Part shown: positions 20,543-34,364 of the stretch, one piece after another
Layout of the letters: the number at the start of each line of letters is the position of its first letter
Position numbering within the stretch: position 1 is the first letter of the stretch
From: Paraspadella gotoi
Taxonomy: Eukaryota > Chaetognatha
Reading direction: 5' to 3'
DNA length: 64,000 nt
Assembly (NCBI GenBank): GCA_051294375.1
Contig: CM119269.1
Span: 7,483,446 to 7,547,445 of the forward strand
Program-made: the position numbers and the translations under genes
The notes under the pieces: generated by a model
What the model was told of the DNA's origin: nothing
Databases searched by the model: none
Seen by the model: the letters and a program-made list of their open reading frames with translations, nothing else

Positions 20543-20597
20543 TGATGAGATGAGATGAGATGAGATGAGATGAGATGAGATGAGATGAGATGAGATG
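20543..20597. repeat. (GAGAT)n pentanucleotide array
   Basis: Ten or more GATGA units in a row. Confidence 0.95.
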
Positions 20598-20599
20598 GA

Positions 20600-21574
20600 A
20601 AGAGAAAAAATGGAAATGTCAAAATAGTTAAATACTATCATAGTTGTGAGAGGTCGGTGATCGAAACTGGTCATGGCCGCTAAAGGTCCTATTCGAGGAA
20701 AGAAGGAAAGAAGGAAGGAAACGACGAAAACGACGATGACGACGACGACGACGACGACGAAACTCGTCTCACTGCGTGAAGTCGCTCTATTATGAAAACC
20801 TCACGTGAACGGACAAGAGTTAATGACGACGACGACAACGACGACGAAAAAGTCAGGAGATGACGTAGCTTTTTAATCGTCAGAATTTTTCCCGACTGAC
20901 GTCAAAGGAGTGTGTACGCTCTTGATTTAGGTGACAGAGGATCTGAAAAGGTAGATTTAACTCAGTTTTTTGAATTGAGAGAGAGAGAGACTGATGACGA
21001 TGAAGAGAGAGGAGGGAGAGAGCAGAGAAGAGAAGGAGAGGAAGGGGGAGGGAGGGAGGAGAGAGACGAGATGGAAGGAGACGGAGAAGGAGAGGAGAGA
21101 GTGGAGGAGAGAGGAGAAGGCGATGACAGAACATCCGTGCAAATTCCAAAACAACGAAATTTAACGAGAAGCAGGAATTTAAATTCTCCTCATCCTCAAA
21201 ACGATGGGCGATCAAGAAAGGGAATTTATGGGGATTGAGTGTTAAAGCGGAGACAAGGGAAGAGACGAGAGAGGGAAAAATGAGAAAGAGAGGAATTTAG
21301 AGGGGATACGATATATGCTGACCACACGAGAGAGAGAGAGAGAGAGAGAGGATGAGAGAGAGGAGAGAGAGGAGAAGAGAGAGAGAGAGACGAGGGAGAG
21401 AGAGAGAGAGAGAGAGACGCGTGAGCCGAAATAGATAACAGGGATGAGTTCGCCCCGCGCTAAGACGGAACACCTCCTCCTGCCCCCCCCTTTTCCCCCC
21501 TCTCTTCAAACACCTGCGTACCACCTAATTTTAACACCCTCCCCCTTAATCCACCCCGGATTCCTGCCAATGGC
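20600..21574. other. Gene-free stretch
   Basis: AG-rich and GAC-containing DNA. GA arrays at 20978-21120 and 21329-21418. No exon recognised. Confidence 0.6.
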
Positions 21575-21833
21575 GTTATCCCGCGTCCAATCAAAAGGAA
21601 ACTTCGGCGACGACGATTCCATTCTCCAGCGGTGGTGCGGACAGCTGAAACGAGCGACGTACGACCACGGACGAACGACGAGGACGACGACGACGACGAC
21701 GACGCGGACGACACGACGACGACAGGCGACGACGAAGAAGAAGACGAATTAGGTCCGTGCGGCGGACGAGACGACGACGCGACGACGACCGGCGACGCGA
21801 AGAAGAAGAAGACGAAGATAGGTCGGGGTGCAC

Positions 21834-21867
<34 letters not shown>

Positions 21868-24255
21868 ACGACTGGGCGCGACGAAGAAAGAAGACACGAA
21901 GATATAGGTCCGGTGCGACGACGGACGGACGACGACGACGAAGAAGAAAAAGACCGAAGATGTTGGGGTCGGTGATCGACGGGGACCGACAGACGACGGT
22001 ACGACGAAGAGAGACGAAGATTAGAGTCGTGTGACGACGACACGACGACGACGAACGACGAAGAAAGAAGACGAAGATCATCAGGTTCGGTTGACGACGA
22101 CGACGACGACGGACGGACGACGACGTATGACCAAGACCAATAATAATAGAATTGTCGCGAGTGGACAACCAACACGACGCTACGATCGATGACGATGTCG
22201 ATTTCCAGAAGCTTAGGTTTTTGTTTTGATTTTGATCGCCTCGTCGTAATCTTTAACGATTTGTTTTGCTATTTGTTTGTTATTTGTTTGTTATTTCCTC
22301 GCCGCTTGGTATTAGGCGGCTGTCATTGATTTCCTCAGCGGATTTTCCATTTTTCGAATTTCTTTTTTTTCCAATCGAAGTCGATCTCATTATTTTAGAA
22401 TGGAAAACAATTTGACTGACGACCCGACGACGACGACGTATTGAAGCAGACCACCGTAATTCATTCCGACGGTCTCCCCAACAATAGATAAATCATCGAA
22501 ACAATTGCGATTCGGTCGTCAATCGTCCGTTCGTCGGTCGTCGTTACCTTTCCATCGATCTTCATTGTTTAAAAGTTAAGTCAGAGTGATTTTAAATCTT
22601 CGGCTGGGAACATATCGTGGCTGGGAAGGAAGGCGGAACGATGATATTGGGGTACAGGAAGAGGGAATAAAGGGGAGTGAGGTGGGACAATGGGCAGGTG
22701 GGGGGTATTTGGGGGAGCAGAAGGGAGGGCGTTCGATGTTTGTGGCAGGAAGGAAACGCGCAGGGGCGGACGCTATGTTTTTTTAAAACACGAACATTCA
22801 GGACTGAAGGGAAAAATATTATGCAAGAATGGGAAACTTGTGAGCTGTAACGATGCGCAGACGTTCTGCTCTCGTGCTGTCTGTCTGTCTTTCTTTTTAA
22901 CTTTCTTTTCTTATCTTTTCTTTCCTTTCTTATCTTTCTTTTTCTTTTTTCTTTCTTTCTTTCTTCTTTCTGTTCGTTCCTTTAATCGTTTTTCCTTTCT
23001 TGCGCTTTAATTCAGATGTTGTTGTCTTTTGACTGTGAGTGTGAAAATCTTTTTTTTGTGTTTATGGAGCCTCCAAATGACTCGCTGTATATAAAATAAC
23101 TGATATTTTACGAGCGGCGGCCGCTATCATCTCTCCGAACACCAATACTAATACAGTTGTTATTTAAGAAATATCGAAGGAGAGTCTTGATTGGAGCGAA
23201 AAGTTCGCATTTCAGATCAAAAGACAAAAAAAAATCATCTACACAGAGAAGTTTAGTCCGGAACGAGGTCTAGGCAGACGAAGGGCGACCCGGCCGAAGA
23301 GGGGCCTCCAACCGGGAAGGGAGGGGCCTGGCTGGGGCCGACAGTCAGGGCCGGGAGGGGCATTCGAGCCGGGCCCGGTCGGGCGGGGGGGGGTGGAGAA
23401 GGACCTCGCGTCGACTCGCGAAAAAAAGGAGTAATTGAGTTTTTTGGGGTTTTTTTTTCTCTCTCTCTTTCGGCGCTAAACGGATTTTGGGGAGACCGCG
23501 GTATGGTTATAGTTGTTGTTGTTGTTGAATCGCTAGTTGATTGAATGTATGAATTTGTCGAATTGTTGCTTGTAAGGTGGGGGTTAATTGATTGGTTCAT
23601 TGGTTAGTTGGCCGGTCACCAATCCGCCGCCTTCGTTGGCTCCTTCTCTTCTCTTTATCCTCGACTCGCGTCTTCGATTAATTTAATTTTCTTTTTCTTT
23701 TTTCTTTCTTTTTTCAATTCATTTTTTTTAATAATTTAGTTTCGGTTTTGGAGCTGGGTACATCGGGGGCTCATTACTCAAGAATTAGCTTTAAAAAAAA
23801 GACTTAAATTTCTTTTTTCTTTTTTTTTTAAATTCTGATCCCTTTTTTTCTTTCTCGAGGCTAAAAATGGCCCTCGAGGCACAATTTTAATTTAATGAAA
23901 AAATAACTCGAACGAACATCGAAACTCCTGTTGTATTTTTTTTTATGGCGATGGAATTCGATTTTTGCGTCGGGAGATGAAATGTACAGTGAGATTCGAT
24001 CATTTCGACCCATAAGTCTGGTTCTCGTTAAATTTAATAGACCTCGCTGTGTCAAACGAAACGCTGGTCCAAAATGAACAGCACAAAAAGGGCCTTATTT
24101 TTCCGAAACTCCCAGATTCGTCTTGAATTCGGAAATAAAGTAGATTTAAAATTTAAAGATTAGGTTATGGATTAGGTTTAAATTTAGGGATAAGGATTTG
24201 GTTAGTGATCAGGGTAAGGGGTTAGGGTTATGGTTATAGAGTAGGGATAAAGAAA
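21575..24255 (+). repeat. Parental copy of a locally duplicated block
   Basis: Starts with a GAC-rich domain (21675-22130), followed by T-rich and CTTT-rich DNA, a GC-rich stretch at 23255-23400, and ends in a run of TTAGG-like words (24160-24235). Its 5' part recurs as a direct, shortened copy at 24266-25450, and its 3' part as an inverted copy at 25450-27011. Confidence 0.85.
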
Positions 24256-24265
24256 NNNNNNNNNN
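24256..24265. other. Assembly gap, 10 N
   Basis: The sequence just before it (24241-24255, GTAGGGATAAAGAAA) recurs right after the gap at 27012-27036. Confidence 1.
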
Positions 24266-24371
24266 TAATCCCGCGTCCAATCAAAAGGAAACTGGCGACG
24301 ACGATTCCATTCTCCACGGGACGCTGACGACGACGACGAAGAAGAAGAAGAAGAAGACGAAGATGAGGTCG

Positions 24372-24413
<42 letters not shown>

Positions 24414-25450
24414 TTGACCAAGACAATAATAGAATTGTCGCGAGTGACAACCAAGACGACCGCTACGATTCCAATGACGATGATTCAGAAGCGTTGATTT
24501 GATCGCCGTCTATTTTAACGATTTTTTGCTATTGTTGTTGTTATTTGTATTGTTATTGTCCTCGCCGCTTGGTTATTAGCGATTGTCATTGATTTTCTCC
24601 GGTTTTTCCATTTTCGAATTCTTTTTTTCCCATCGAAGTCGGACTCATTATTAGAATGGAAACAATTGACGACGACGACGACGACGACAGCGACGATGAA
24701 GACGACCACGTCATCATCCGACGGTCTCCCCACAAATAGATAAATCGAAACATCGTCGTCGTCATCGTCGTCGTCGTCGTCGTCCTTTCCTCGATCTTCA
24801 TTGTAAAAGTCAAGTGATTTATTCGCTGGGAAATATCGTGGGGGAAGGAAGGGGCGGACGATGTTTGGGGTAAGGAAGAGGGATAAAGGGGTGAGGGAGG
24901 GAGGGTGGGGGGTGGGGGGCAGAGGGGGGCGTTCGATGAGGAAGGAAACGCGAGGCGACGTTAATAAACGAAATTCGCGGAGAAGGAAATTTATGCAAAA
25001 TGGGAATTGTGAGGACGAGCGCAGACGTCTGTCTGTCTGTCTGTCNNNNNNNNNNNNNNNNNNNNNNNNNNNNNNNNNNNNNNNNNNNNNNNNNNNNNNN
25101 NNNNNNNNNNNNNNNNNNNNNNNNNNNNNNNNNNNNNNNNNNNNNNNNNNNNNNNNNNNNNNNNNNNNNNNNNNNNNNNNNNNNNNNNNNNNNNNNNNNN
25201 NNNNNNNNNNNNNNNNNNNNNNNNNNNNNNNNNNNNNNNNNNNNNNNNNNNNNNNNNNNNNNNNNNNNNNNNNNNNNNNNNNNNNNNNNNNNNNNNNNNN
25301 NNNNNNNNNNNNNNNTGTGAGTGTGAAATCTTTTTTGTACTGAGCCTCAATATGTGTATAAATTACTGATATTTGTACGAGCGCGGCGCATAGTCTTCGG
25401 AACAATACAATACAATTCTTTTTAGAAATATCGAAGGAGAGTCTTGATTG
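24266..25450 (+). repeat. Direct, degraded copy of 21575-23190
   Basis: Begins with the same CGCGTCCAATCAAAAGGAAA segment as 21582 and follows the parent order with many deletions. It contains a 270-N gap (25046-25315) and resumes at the TGTGAGTGTGAAA matched at about 23033. Confidence 0.85.
25046..25315. other. Assembly gap, 270 N
   Basis: Lies inside the direct copy, after a (GTCT)n run. Confidence 1.
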
Positions 25451-27011
25451 TTCTTTATCCCTACTCTTTAAAACCATAACCCTTAACCTCCCTTACCCTG
25501 ATCACTAACCAAATTCGTTATTCGCTAATTTTAACCTATAGATCATAACCTTCTCTAATCTTTAAATATTTTAAATCTACTTTATTTTCCGAAGTTCAAG
25601 AACGAACTGGGAGTTCTTCGGAAAAAATAAGGGCCCTTTTTGCTGCTGTTCATTTTGGAGCACCAGGCGTTATCGTTTGACAGAGACAGCGAGGTTCTTA
25701 TTAAATTTTAACGAGAACCAAGACTTTATGGGTCTAATAATGAGTCGAATGCTCTCAACACTGTTGATCCATGTTCATCTTTCCCGACGCCAAAAAATCT
25801 GCGATTCCATCGCATAAAAAAAATACAACAGAGTTTCGACTGTTTTTCGTTCGACGGTTATTTTTCAATTAACATTTAAAATTGCTTGCCTGAGGGCCGA
25901 TTTTTAGCCTTCGCAGAAAGAAAAAAAAGGCGTCAGGAATTAAAAAAAAAAAAAAAAAATAAAATTTAATGTCTTTTTTTTAAAGCTTAAATCTGTCAGT
26001 AATGAGCCCCCGATGTTACCCAGTCCCGCTCCAAAACAACGAAACTAAAGTATTAATAAAAAATGGCAATTGCAAAAAAGAAAGAACAAAGAAAAAGAAA
26101 ATAGATTACATATTGAATCGAAGACGCGAGTCGTAGGCTAAATGAGAAGAGAAGGCAAGCGAACGAAATGGCGAGCGAATTGGTGACGGGCACCTAACCA
26201 ATAACCAATCAATTAAACCCCAACCTTAGAAGCAACAATTCGACCGACACAATACATTCAATCAAACTAGCGATCTCACAATACAGACAACAACATATAA
26301 CGTATATAGATACTGCGGTCTCCCCAAGATCCGTTTTAGCCGCCGAAAAGAGATGATAAAAAAAACCCCCAAAAAACTCAATTTACTTCCTTTTTTTTCG
26401 TTCCGCTAGTCGACGCGGAGGTCCTTCTCACCCAACCCCCCGCCCGACCGCGGCCCGGCCTCGAAGCCCCCTCCCGGCCCTGACTGTCGGTCCCAGCCAT
26501 GGCCCCTCCCTTCCGCGGTTGGAGGCCCCCTACTTCGCGCCGGGCGCCCTTCGTCTTGCGCGAGACTCGTTTCCGGACTAAACTTCTCTGGTGTAGAATG
26601 ATTTTTTTTTGAGGTCTTTAGATCTGAACAGGCGAACTTTCGCTCCAGATCAAGACTCTCCTTCGAATATTTCTTAAATAGAAATGTATTAGTATTTGTA
26701 GTTTCGAAATAGTTCGAAGCCTTGGCCGCCGCTGTACAAATATCAGTTATTTATATAACGAGTCATTTGGAGGCTCTAGTAACCAAAAAAAGATCTTCAC
26801 ACCACAGTCAAAACAGAACTCGAATTAAAGCGCAAGAAGGAAAGAGATTAGAACGAAAGAAATGAAAAAGAAAGAAAGAAAAAGAAAAAGAAAGAAGAAA
26901 GGATAAAAAGAAGAAAAAAGTAAAAAGAAAGAAAGAAAGCAAAGATAAAGAAAAGAAAGATAATGATCACATCAAGAAAGAACTCAAGAAAGAAAGAAGA
27001 TCTCTCTACTT
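25450..27011 (-). repeat. Inverted copy of about 22870-24250
   Basis: Reads as the reverse complement of the 3' part of the parental block. 26440-26585 matches the GC-rich stretch 23255-23400. The end runs into AAAG-rich sequence matching CTTT at 22890-22980. Confidence 0.85.
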
Positions 27012-27036
27012 NNNNNNNNNNNNNNNNNNNNNNNNN
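27012..27036. other. Assembly gap, 25 N
   Basis: After it the sequence restarts with the 15 bases found before the 10-N gap at 24256. Confidence 1.
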
Positions 27037-27651
27037 GTAGGGATAAAGAAACAGAAATGGGGAGCTTTCAGAAAATGATTCGATCCTTCTTTTTCGTTTT
27101 TATCCGGACTTCACTGTTTCAGCTTTTTTTTTCTTTTTAATCTCGAAAGGTGAAGTTCTCTTTTTGAAAAAAAAATTGACATTTTATTAATTTTAAATTA
27201 TATTTATGGATATGAAAAATAATTGGATAAAACTTATACGAAATTCTATCGCGTTTTTAGGTACGTAAGAAATTTTAAAATTGATTTTTAAAATGAAGAA
27301 ATGGGTGAGGAAAGGAGAGTAAGTTTCGGTTTTGGGTAAGGATCATCGTTTTAAAAGGAAAGAAAAAATAATCGTTAATTTTACACCTGCTCTTTTGTTT
27401 GAACTAAGATTGGAGGCGGAACCCGAAGAAGAGGAGAACGAAGAGGAGAACAAAGAGGAGAAAAAAGGAGAATAAAGAGAAAAACAAGAAATCTAAAGAC
27501 GGAATGAGAAGAAAACCGAAACGCGTGTCGATTAAAATGAAATTTGATGACAGGAAATGGATAGAAATAATGATGAATATTTTTGTTAGAAATGAAATTG
27601 AAAGAAATAAAGTAATAAAGTAATTTAGAGATGGTCAAAGAAAGAACTGAC

Positions 27652-27789
<138 letters not shown>

Positions 27790-28145
27790 GAACTCTGACT
27801 CAAATTGAGAGGACGAGTGTCTCGGTCGGGACAACTTTGGCGTCGGCACGTGCCGAGAGGTAGACTGATGTTGTTGTTGTTGTTATCTTTTGTGTTGTAG
27901 TTCTTTTATCGTCAGATCGTGGATGGGTGGTATAGTGTATAGTATAGTATACACTGTATACCGTCTATGCTGTATACTATAGAGCGTTTATCATAAATGA
28001 AGTGTATGTCTTTTTTAATTTATAGCGAGAATGAAACACGAATTGAAGATTGGAATTTTTCAGAATGAATCATTGAAGCGGAAAAGGAGATTAACACCTA
28101 TTTGAAGGAGGGAAAGAAAGAAAGAAAGATAGAAAGAAAGAAAGA

Positions 28146-28155
28146 NNNNNNNNNN
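28146..28155. other. Assembly gap, 10 N
   Basis: Between (GAAA)n and (GA)n repeats. Confidence 1.
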
Positions 28156-28365
28156 GAGAGAGAGAGAGAGAGAGAGAGAGTATGAGGAGGTGTTGGGATT
28201 TCCCTTCTTTTCCATTATTCGGAGGATGACGCCGCCGCCGCCGACGACGACGACGACATCATAGATCGATTTTTTCCCTCTTCTTATCTTTCATCCCAAA
28301 ATTCCTTCTGCCAGTTTCGCAATCGAAACACAAACTCTGTCGTCGTCGTCGTCGTCGTCGTCGTC

Positions 28366-28601
28366 NNNNNNNNNNNNNNNNNNNNNNNNNNNNNNNNNNN
28401 NNNNNNNNNNNNNNNNNNNNNNNNNNNNNNNNNNNNNNNNNNNNNNNNNNNNNNNNNNNNNNNNNNNNNNNNNNNNNNNNNNNNNNNNNNNNNNNNNNNN
28501 NNNNNNNNNNNNNNNNNNNNNNNNNNNNNNNNNNNNNNNNNNNNNNNNNNNNNNNNNNNNNNNNNNNNNNNNNNNNNNNNNNNNNNNNNNNNNNNNNNNN
28601 N
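28366..28601. other. Assembly gap, 236 N
   Basis: Follows a (GTC)n run at 28339-28365. Confidence 1.
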
Positions 28602-29146
28602 GGGTGGATAAAGAAGGGTGACTTCTTGAGTGGCGTCGGCGGACTGGCGACGGATTTGGAAACAGTTGCGATGGAACCTTGGATTGAACCTTGGATGGAA
28701 CCGACCAAAAAGCCTTTGAGAACAACGAGCATTGATTAAAGTCACGAAAAATGGAATAAGTTGACACGTCTTCACTGTGAGGCGGTGTCGGTCATATTAG
28801 CTTCAAGAAAGAATCTGATGACGAAATTCCGAGTGAAGGTCATCGAACGAAAAAAGGCAAATCTGGCAGAAGGAAGAGGTCATTGCATTTGGGGTCGAAA
28901 ATCGAGGTTGAGGGACGAAATCGTTTTGGTCAATTGAAATTCGTGTGAGGATCGGAATCGCCGATCACGATCTCACAGAATCTCAGGATTTTATCACGTT
29001 GTCGACAGATTCGATTTGAGTGAGTTATCTTTTGATCGTCGGTCACCGAGAAAAGGATATTTGATTTTGGATTTTTGGTTTCATCACATTATTGGTGTCA
29101 TTGGTCTTCTCACGTTGGAACACTTTATCACCGGATGTCACAACAA
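28602..29146. other. Gene-free stretch between gaps
   Basis: Contains a short tandem of CCTTGGAT-type words at 28676-28697. No exon recognised. Confidence 0.6.
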
Positions 29147-29281
29147 NNNNNNNNNNNNNNNNNNNNNNNNNNNNNNNNNNNNNNNNNNNNNNNNNNNNNN
29201 NNNNNNNNNNNNNNNNNNNNNNNNNNNNNNNNNNNNNNNNNNNNNNNNNNNNNNNNNNNNNNNNNNNNNNNNNNNNNNNNN
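29147..29281. other. Assembly gap, 135 N
   Basis: Borders the right arm of the inverted duplication. Confidence 1.
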
Positions 29282-30289
29282 AAACGACATTTTCTCTAGA
29301 TTTAAATTCTTTGTATTTTGTCTTATCATAATCATCATCGTTTGTCGAGACACCAACGTTCAATTTGTGTGTTCTAGTCTAATATAATACATACATAAAA
29401 TATAACAATTATAATAAATTAAATAAATATAATTGTAATAATTGACGTCACGGCGCGGAATCTTATAATCTGCCCGCATTTTGAGAAACGACGTCGCCAG
29501 AAGCGAAAGATTAAAAGGGGGGCGGAGGGGGGGGCTTCGTTTCTCTTTGACATCCATGTCGATTCTTTTCGGGTCAATTGAAACGACAACAGAGCGGGGA
29601 GATGAGGAGGAGGAGGAGGAAGAGGAGGAGGAGGAGGAGGAGCAGGTGAAGTGTCTCGAAGCCTCGAGGAAGAAGATCGAAAATCGAGAGTCGCGTGGCG
29701 GGAAGACAAAGAGATGGAAATGGGACAAAAAGAAAGGAACGAAGATAGGACAAAGTGGAGACGGAAAAAGGGACAAAGAGAAGAAAATTTTTTTAACAGA
29801 GTGGAAATGGGAAAAGGGACAAAGAGAAGAATAACGGGATAAGGGTTTAATTATAGAAGGAGGAAAGAAAATTGTCTACCGAGATTTTATCGTCGATAAT
29901 ATTGCGATTTTTTTTTTTATTTGAAAGTTTGAAACTAACGTAATTTATGACAATTTGGTTATTTTGAAGGCAAATAGTTAATAATGTATAATGTCCTTCA
30001 GTCGCGCCTTTCCTTTCAATTCCACCCACGCGTAGATCCTCCTTTAAATCATCATCATCATCAATTCCGAATATCGCGCCCGGTGTTCGCTTCCGTCGTC
30101 GTCGTCGTCGTCGTCGTCACCGTCATCGCGGGGCGCTTCCGCCTTTTGTTGACGATCCCCAATTAAAATCCTCAAGAACAAAAAAAATCGATCAAAAATA
30201 AAAAAAACACAAAATACGTATTCTTTTTGAAGAGAAAATTGCAATCTCTCGTCAGCTCATCTTCTCTCTCTCCTCTTCATCCTCTCTCT

Positions 30290-30327
<38 letters not shown>

Positions 30328-31571
30328 CTCCCTCTTCTCTCTCTTTTCTATCTCTCTATCCGGTCAATACCTCAGCACGCGACTCCCTCCGGGTTTTATT
30401 TTTAGTTTCAAAATTTTCTATTACATTTTTTTTTAGAATAAAATTTAATCTTTTGTTTCAGTTTCAGTTTCAGTTTTCGCGTCATTAAACTAAATAGGAG
30501 AAAAAATACATATATTCTGGTTGAATATACTAGAACTCAAATTGTTCAACGCTCAACTAAATCAACTAAAATCATCATTATTATGGCTAATTATTGAACG
30601 CTAACTTTAACGAAAGAACTTTACCTAATTCTCGATTCGAGTTTTTTTTTTCATGTTTTTTCTTTTTCGGTTTTACGTTCAATTCTGTTTTCTTTAAATC
30701 ATTTCTTATTTTGTTTTGAGGATAATGAAAACATTTGATAAAAATTTTCATAATACGTACGAAATGTTTTGAAAATAAAAAGGAATAAAAATCTAAAATC
30801 TGCGATAAAAGAAATCGAAAGACGACGGATTAAAGGGAGTTCGCTGTAATTTTTACGAGAGAAAATAAAATATATCGTCGACGTACAGTGCGATTCAATA
30901 CAAAATTTCAACTCCGTTATATAGTATATATATGAACAGCAGGGTATTTCATATTATTATATGTATAATTGTATATATATCAAGTTACGAAAAAAAAAAT
31001 GAAATCCGCATGAACCGCGATGCAATAACTCAAACGACCATCAGTCCAGACTCTCGAAATAACTCTCTTTTTCTCAATAAAACTCGAGCTTCATATTTCC
31101 AGATTCCAAACAAGAAATCGTCGTCTTCAGCCAATTCGGTTCCACCCCACGATTCCATCCGCTTAACCCAAAAAGCAGCTTCAATTTTCTGCGGCAGATG
31201 GTCGCGCCGTCAATTGCGGCAGTGCCGCCAGCGAAGTTGCCCATCCGGCGCCGCCAGCGAGGCACGAGCGAGGAAATTCCAGCGGTTTACGTCATCAACG
31301 TCTTTGGTGACGGCAGAAGTTGACCGTCGCTGTTGATCCGAGGATTTGGGGGGTTTTTGTTGGTTTTTTTTTGTTTGTTTTTTTGTTTTTTATTCTTTAT
31401 AAAACTTCATACTTGGAAAAAAATCTTCAGGTCGCAACAAACCTGGAACTCTATCCCAGCTCCTTCCACAGACTAACCCATCTCTATCCCATCTCCTTCC
31501 ACAGTCTAACCCATCTCTATCCCATCTCCTTCCACAGACTAACCCATCTGTATCCCATCTCCTTCCACAGA

Positions 31572-31581
31572 NNNNNNNNNN
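31572..31581. other. Assembly gap, 10 N
   Basis: Interrupts a roughly 27-bp tandem repeat (CTATCCCATCTCCTTCCACA-type units, 31470-31571) that also exists, inverted, at 16055-16150. Confidence 1.
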
Positions 31582-31903
31582 TCTATCCTATCACGAACAA
31601 GAAAGGAACCAACAGAAAAAACCCTCATCTTTTCCTTTTCTTTCCTTAATCATTGACTCTCGCTTTCTACTCTTCCTCCTCCTCCTCCTCCTCATCCTCC
31701 TCCTCCCCTTTTATTCGGACCCAAAAATGTCCCAATTATCGGAAATTCTCTTCCCCCGCTGGCGACCACCATCTCGAGTAACCACCTCCGACCCATAACC
31801 ACCCTTTTCCCCTCACTGCTGCCCCTTTGGGTCTTCCACTCGTCCTCTTGGGCTCTGCCCCTCTGGCACGGAGCAGCATTGTTCAAGATTCTTCGGGGGC
31901 TTG

Positions 31904-31904
31904 A

Positions 31905-31948
<44 letters not shown>

Positions 31949-31949
31949 A
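31904..31949. repeat. (GAC)n trinucleotide array
   Basis: About 15 GAC units. The inverted partner region at 15238-15275 is (GTC)n. Confidence 0.95.
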
Positions 31950-32113
31950 AAACAGTGAAGACGAGGAAGACAATGATGAAGACGATGATGAAGATGATGA
32001 CGAAGAAAAAAAGAAAGGAAAAGCGATGCCGACGGCTAAGATTTCAAAAAACAAAGACAACCACGATGAGGTCTCAAGAAGGCAGTCAATTTTAGGTCCG
32101 TCCGTCCTGTACG

Positions 32114-32159
<46 letters not shown>

Positions 32160-32187
32160 GAGAGAGAGATGAGAGAGAGAGAGAGAG

Positions 32188-32239
<52 letters not shown>

Positions 32240-32599
32240 AGAATGTTTTAACTTTTTCCGCAACAGAGATTTTTTCCCGAAGAAGCCTTTGCGAAATTCT
32301 TGCACGAAAACAGAGAAATGGAAAGACAGAGTTTCATGACGTCGCTGCAATGAGAATTTCATCTTCGCCACTCCCTCGTATCTGCAGATGCCATTAGCCT
32401 TGATGCAAAGATTTCTGTCAAAGTTTGTTTCTCAACCAAGGAAACAAATTGAACTTCACATGTTCTGTGGAATAGTGGAAGGATTGATGGATGGATAAAT
32501 GGAAAGACTGATGGATGAAATAGGGAAAGAAAGGGTGGGGCGAAAGTCGTAATACGAGAAAGTCTACTTATGAATACATGTCCATTATAACCTTCCTTT

Positions 32600-32658
<59 letters not shown>

Positions 32659-34333
32659 AAATCTCTCTCTCTCGACCACCGAGACTCAAAATCATAAACA
32701 AAATAAGTCTCCTCTTCGAACTAAATTTTTAAAACAAAGAAGATTTTCGGTCAGAAAGAGCAAAAAAAAAGTTCGGTGATAATCGGACAGAAACTGCGAA
32801 GTAAAAAATTGTAAAATAAATGTAAAAACACTAAAAAAAATCCTCGAAAGTAAAAAAAAAAAATTAGGATGATTCATGGTGACACTAAAAGATGTCGATG
32901 AGAATAAACAAAATAAAACGGACAAAATGAATGACATGTTTGAGAATTTTATTTTTTTTAATTTCTGACGAACGAATTTCGCGCGGAGTTTGTTAGCGCT
33001 GAAAAAGTGTTTCTCCTTTGAAGTTTTCCTCCATCTCTGAACGAAACATCTTTTATGAATTTTATTTATTATCAACTTGAATTTATTTTTTTTTCGTTGA
33101 TTTGTTTAAAGCCTCGACTGGAAAAGTTGAGGGTTTTTATTTCGTCGGTCAGTCTGTTGATGCTTTGTTTATTAATCCAAACTAAGTTTAATACAATCAG
33201 TTACGAGGAAAGATCTCTTCCGAGAATCGTTCGGTGAAAAAAATTAAAAAGAAAGAAGAGGAAAATGTCAAAATAATTGAGTGACCAGCCGTAACGTTGC
33301 CACATTTGAATATATCTAAACTTTTTGTAACCCTTTTAACAATTTCCAAAAATTATTTATCTTATCAAAACTTGATTTCTACGATTCCCTTTTTGATTTC
33401 ATCCACTTATTCCTTATAAATTTAATTCAAAATATTTATTTTCCCCTCAAAATATTTTATCATCGATCATTCTTTTATTTTTATTTTTATTTCATTTTCC
33501 ACCCATTCGTTCGAAAACTTTTATATCATTCTCAAATTTCATTATTTCTTCCCTTCAATATTTTATTTTTCATCGGATTTCATTTTTTCACAAATTCGAT
33601 GCTTAACACGTGATTCTTCTCTTTCCTTTTATTCGAATCAGACTTTGTGTCTAGTCGAAGAACCAACCTTGATTCCTCATGCCTAACCTTCACACCAATC
33701 TCTCTCAAACCTCACCGGTCACCACCATTAACCACCATTAACCACCATTAACCACCTAACCCAGGGATTCGATGACCGCTTGCAACGAATTCGATTTCTG
33801 AATGATCCATCTTGAAGTCAAACTTTGTCCACTACGCCTCCTCGATCCCCACCCACTGACCACCACGCCCTTGTTAACCACCTCGACCACCATACAGCCA
33901 CGCCCGATTGACTCCCATGCCTCGAATTTACCCAAAGACGTTTCATTAAGGACTTTTGATTTGGCTTCAATTCTCTTTTTCATAATCCGATCCAGCCTTC
34001 AAGGCTCAGCCGGCTCGGAGGCGCGGCTTTTTGCCGCTCGGGCTCTCTCGCCCTTATTTTCAACCTCTCGATTCTTTTAATCGCATCTTTGTTGTTTGGG
34101 ATCAACGTTGCTCGATATTTATTAAAGTTTATTATTTTTACACTTACGTTAGATTATTTTCGCTTTCTTTAAAAGTTAGTTTTCTTATTACCGATATTGT
34201 AGTGTTTTTTGGCCTTATGTTAAACAATGCAATGGAAATTCAGTGCAAATCAAAATCGGTAAAGTCAGATTCAAAAATTCGAAAGACAACCAAATTTTTG
34301 GGACAAAATCAAAGAGAAAAGAGGACGACGCCA

Positions 34334-34364
<31 letters not shown>

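Larger units (their letters stand above)
29282..32605 (-). repeat. Right arm of the degraded inverted duplication
   Basis: Reverse-complement partner of 14605-18362, starting immediately after an N-gap (29147-29281) and broken by another (31572-31581). It is about 0.4 kb shorter than the left arm, partly because the left arm has a block at about 15300-15700 with no match here. Confidence 0.9.

Noticed and set aside
21675-22130. Poly-Asp/Arg/Thr frames in the GAC-rich block
   Set aside because: Trinucleotide expansion in a duplicated, probably mis-assembled region, with frames shifting every few tens of bases.
24160-24240. TTAGG-like words considered as telomeric repeat
   Set aside because: Irregular (AGGTTT, AGGGAT, AGGGTT) and short; not a telomeric array.
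31470-31571. Tandem CCTTCCACAGACTAACCCAT units considered as a CRISPR-like array
   Set aside because: Contiguous imperfect tandem repeat without spacers in an animal genome; also present inverted at 16055-16150.
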